This document shows positions 62,199 to 64,000 of a stretch of 64,000 nucleotides of DNA, in pieces. How positions within the stretch are numbered: the first letter of the stretch is position 1; each line of letters starts with the position of its first letter. A program made the position numbers and the translations under genes. Origin of the DNA: Thiosocius sp963736445 (GTDB taxonomy: Bacteria > Pseudomonadota > Gammaproteobacteria > Chromatiales > Chromatiaceae); the NCBI GenBank assembly GCA_963736445.1, contig CAVTOY010000008.1, positions 1 through 64,000 on the forward strand, in the 5' to 3' direction. The notes beneath the pieces are model-generated. The model saw only the letters and a list, made by a program, of their open reading frames with translations, was not told the DNA's origin and did no database searches.

Positions 62199-62459
62199 AT
62201 GTCACTGAATACCTTGACCCGCAATGCGGTGAAACAAATCAGAGAATCTGTCGGGAACCCTCTGAGTGAATCCGAAATCGCTACCGTGACGAAGATTATC
62301 GACGACGCGTTGATCAAAGCCGTGAATCAATCGACGAAAAAATGCACAGATGCCGCAGTGATACGCTGTGGCCATGAGGCGGATCTCGCGCACAAGATCG
62401 CAGAAGACGTGGAGCGTGCTCGCTACGCCTTGATCGGAAACCTCACGAGTATGAGGTAG
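62199..62459 (+). CDS. Hypothetical helical protein upstream of soxX
   Basis: 86 residues. Amphipathic helices throughout: SLNTLTRNAVKQIRESVGNP, SESEIATVTKIIDDALIKAV, then CTDAAVIRCGHEADLAHKIA. Two Cys flank the central helix. No signal peptide. No clear ribosome site at the ATG. Not recognised. About 107 bp before soxX, so possibly part of that unit. Confidence 0.6.
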   Translation: MSLNTLTRNAVKQIRESVGNPLSESEIATVTKIIDDALIKAVNQSTKKCTDAAVIRCGHEADLAHKIAEDVERARYALIGNLTSMR

Positions 62460-62566
62460 CTTGCCGGCGCTGCTGGCCATCCGTACGTTGAGCCTCTGCT
62501 TTCATTAGGCTCGACTGGCGACGGGTCTGGCTGAAAATAATTTAATTTCAGACACAAGGTTTCGCC

Positions 62567-63049
62567 ATGCACATGAAGCCGGATCTCCACTTGTGCCTGT
62601 GCGTGCTGGCTGTGACGGTATTTTCTTACCACACGGCCGCTGCCGAGAAGGGTACGCCGCCACAACTGTCATACCAGACATGGCAGGCCGAGAACTTCGC
62701 CATCGACAAGCCACTCGGCGGCCTGGCCGGCGACGCGCAACGTGGCCGCGCCATCGCCGGTGACCAACACCGCGGTAATTGCCTAGCCTGTCACCAGCTG
62801 CCGATACCGGAAGAGCCATTCCACGGTGACTTGGGGCCGCCACTGGCCGGTATCGGGGCTCGTCAGAGCGTCGGGATGATCCGTCTGCACGTGGTCGACC
62901 AGTCGCGCTTCAACCCCGAGACGGTCATGCCAGGCTATTACCGGCCACCCTCACAGCTCAACCGCGTCGCGCCTTCACTGCGCGGCACCACCTGGCTAAC
63001 GGCCCAGGAAATCGAGGATGTCATCGCCTGGCTGGCGAGTCTGAAATAG
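62567..63049 (+). CDS. soxX: SoxX, sulfur-oxidation cytochrome c subunit
   Basis: 160 residues. Signal peptide about 1-25. A single haem c site CLACH (about residues 74-78), the distal Met in ETVMPGYYRP (about residue 125), and the conserved C-terminus LTAQEIEDVIAWLASL. Known: SoxX pairs with SoxA to oxidatively attach thiosulfate sulfur to the SoxYZ carrier in the periplasm. The gene is followed 4 bp later by soxA. SoxYZ, B and CD are not in the window. Confidence 0.95.
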   Translation: MHMKPDLHLCLCVLAVTVFSYHTAAAEKGTPPQLSYQTWQAENFAIDKPLGGLAGDAQRGRAIAGDQHRGNCLACHQLPIPEEPFHGDLGPPLAGIGARQSVGMIRLHVVDQSRFNPETVMPGYYRPPSQLNRVAPSLRGTTWLTAQEIEDVIAWLASLK

Positions 63050-63053
63050 GGGC

Positions 63054-63827
63054 GTGACAAACATGACCTATGCGCAAATTCTAGTGTCGCTGATGGCTGC
63101 CCTCTTAAGCACTGCCGTGGCGGCGGCAAAACCGGTCTCCGGCTACGACTACCTGACCGCCGAGATGCAGGCCATGCAGAACGACGATTTCGGCAATCCT
63201 GGCTTATTGGCGGTTGAGGAGGGTGAACGACTGTTTTCACAGCCGGGCGCCAATGGCAAATCATGCGCCTCCTGTCACGGCGAGGGTGGCGAGCAGCTGG
63301 AACCCCGTCGCTTGGCACGTTACCCAGTATACAGCGAGACGCTGAAGCGGCCTGTTACGCTGCGCGATCGTATCCTTACCTGTCGCAATCAGCGCCTTGA
63401 TGAACAGCCGTTGGACTACGGCAGCGAAGCTGGGCTGCAGCTGGAGGCCTTCGTCCGTTACCTGGCGCAGGGACAAACTGTCGCGGTTGATATCAGCGGT
63501 CCGATGGCGGCCTACTACGCCGCCGGCGAAAAACGCTTCCGTACCCGCTATGGCCAGGTGGATATTGCCTGCCACCAATGCCACGATTATTATGCTGGAC
63601 GGCATTTTCGCGGCCAGCTGCTCAGCCAGGGACAAGCCAACGGGTTCCCACTCTACCGCCATACAGAGGGTCATATAGTGGGATTACAGGAGCGCATCAG
63701 CCAGTGTCTGACGAGTCTGCGCGCCGAGCCATACACTCCCGGTTCAGCGGAGTATCTGGAGTTCGAGATCTATATGAGCGCACGCAGCAACGGCCTGAAA
63801 ATCGAGACGCCGGCGATACGCTATTAG
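63054..63827 (+). CDS. soxA: SoxA, sulfur-oxidation diheme cytochrome
   Basis: 257 residues. Signal peptide about 1-25 (ILVSLMAALLSTAVAA). Two haem c sites: CASCH (about residues 74-78) and CHQCH (about 173-177), the second next to DYYAGRHFRGQLLSQGQ. The active-site Cys is in ERISQCLTSLRAEPY, the usual place of the persulfide Cys, followed by the conserved GSAEYLEFEIYMSARSNGL. Both haem-binding sites are present, unlike the monohaem SoxA type. Start ATG 63054, only 4 bp past soxX. Confidence 0.95.
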   Translation: MTNMTYAQILVSLMAALLSTAVAAAKPVSGYDYLTAEMQAMQNDDFGNPGLLAVEEGERLFSQPGANGKSCASCHGEGGEQLEPRRLARYPVYSETLKRPVTLRDRILTCRNQRLDEQPLDYGSEAGLQLEAFVRYLAQGQTVAVDISGPMAAYYAAGEKRFRTRYGQVDIACHQCHDYYAGRHFRGQLLSQGQANGFPLYRHTEGHIVGLQERISQCLTSLRAEPYTPGSAEYLEFEIYMSARSNGLKIETPAIRY

Positions 63828-63867
63828 CCGCCTCACTGTAAAATGGTTTAAGGTCGAGTCTCGGCGC

Positions 63868-64000
63868 TCAAATCCTCTCGGCGGGTAGATGACCTGGCAC
63901 GCCCCAGTCGCGCATGTGGGTGGAGTTGCACCAGAGGAAGGAGCGATTCTTACGATTTGCCGGAGCGCCCCATGAAGTCCAGCGCGCCCGCGGGCGGAGG
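63868..64000 (-). pseudogene. Arylsulfatase fragment, entering from the right edge
   Basis: On this strand, upstream ALDFMGRSG (off-frame by one base) leads into ANRKNRSFLWCNSTHMRDWG then VPG and a stop at 63868. The FLW-N-THM phrase is the conserved strand of arylsulfatases near their metal/sulfate site. A frameshift near 63945 and an early stop show decay. The rest lies beyond the window. Confidence 0.45.

Noticed and set aside
1..64000. CRISPR array, rRNA, riboswitch or replication origin
   Set aside because: No evenly spaced short repeats, rRNA signatures, known riboswitch cores or DnaA-box clusters were seen by eye.

Overview
The window looks like chromosomal DNA of a GC-rich, sulfur-oxidising gammaproteobacterium. 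The grounds are soxXA cytochromes with secreted DsrE-like proteins at the right end, two exported rhodaneses and an exported double thioredoxin, a CIO-type cytochrome bd oxidase, PEP-CTERM and GbsR-type genes, and gammaproteobacterial folM, apaH and yceH homologues. The species cannot be named from the sequence alone, and no complete tRNA or rRNA gene was seen.

Layout. 1-6 kb: an insertion-element gene running off the left edge, a SWIM zinc-finger protein, and two GNAT-toxin/antitoxin pairs either side of a SEC-C protein broken by an in-frame TGA. A 115-bp direct repeat ending in a tRNA-Ser-like 3' end brackets the second pair and the SEC-C gene. 6-10 kb: an exported two-domain thioredoxin between inverted repeats, then a complete ISNCY-type element inserted in the signal-peptide codons of a small exported protein. 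10-17 kb: a minus-strand folE-like/folM/SDR operon (the FolE-like protein lacks key active-site residues), a cupredoxin, and a gbsR-cioAB operon. 17-20 kb: a BLUF-PsiE fusion and small proteins of unknown function. 20-25 kb: a copper locus with copA (internally deleted), copB, a decayed DUF411 gene and an intact Cu(+)-ATPase. 25-29 kb: a decay zone with an IS4 element, palindromes and gene relics.

29-44 kb: scattered small genes (rhodaneses, DUF1810, DUF2892, SGNH hydrolase, apaH, truncated yceH, a minimal PEP-CTERM protein, sterol desaturase, Ycf46-like AAA) separated by long spacers. The spacers hold dispersed repeats and fragments of an IS91-like transposase. 44-51 kb: a deleted GST gene, an HDOD and GGDEF/EAL signalling pair, and a CadC-like TPR regulator whose frame breaks at an A7 run. 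50-58 kb: a Lon-like AAA protease, archease-rtcB (RNA repair), sixA, a PEBP-like protein, a YbaK-type deacylase and a PolX-N-like helix-hairpin-helix protein. 58-64 kb: a decayed secreted protein, an exported ModA-like binding protein, two exported DsrE-like proteins, soxX and soxA, and at the right edge an arylsulfatase relic.

The strongest overall signal is erosion. At least a dozen recognisable genes are broken by stop codons, one-base indels, lost starts, internal deletions or insertions, next to neighbours that look intact. At least five families of short dispersed repeats fill the spacers. Among intact genes the most unusual are the BLUF-PsiE fusion, the FolE homologue lacking catalytic and zinc-ligand residues, and the exported DsrE pair beside soxXA. 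All family calls come from reading motifs, with no database search.
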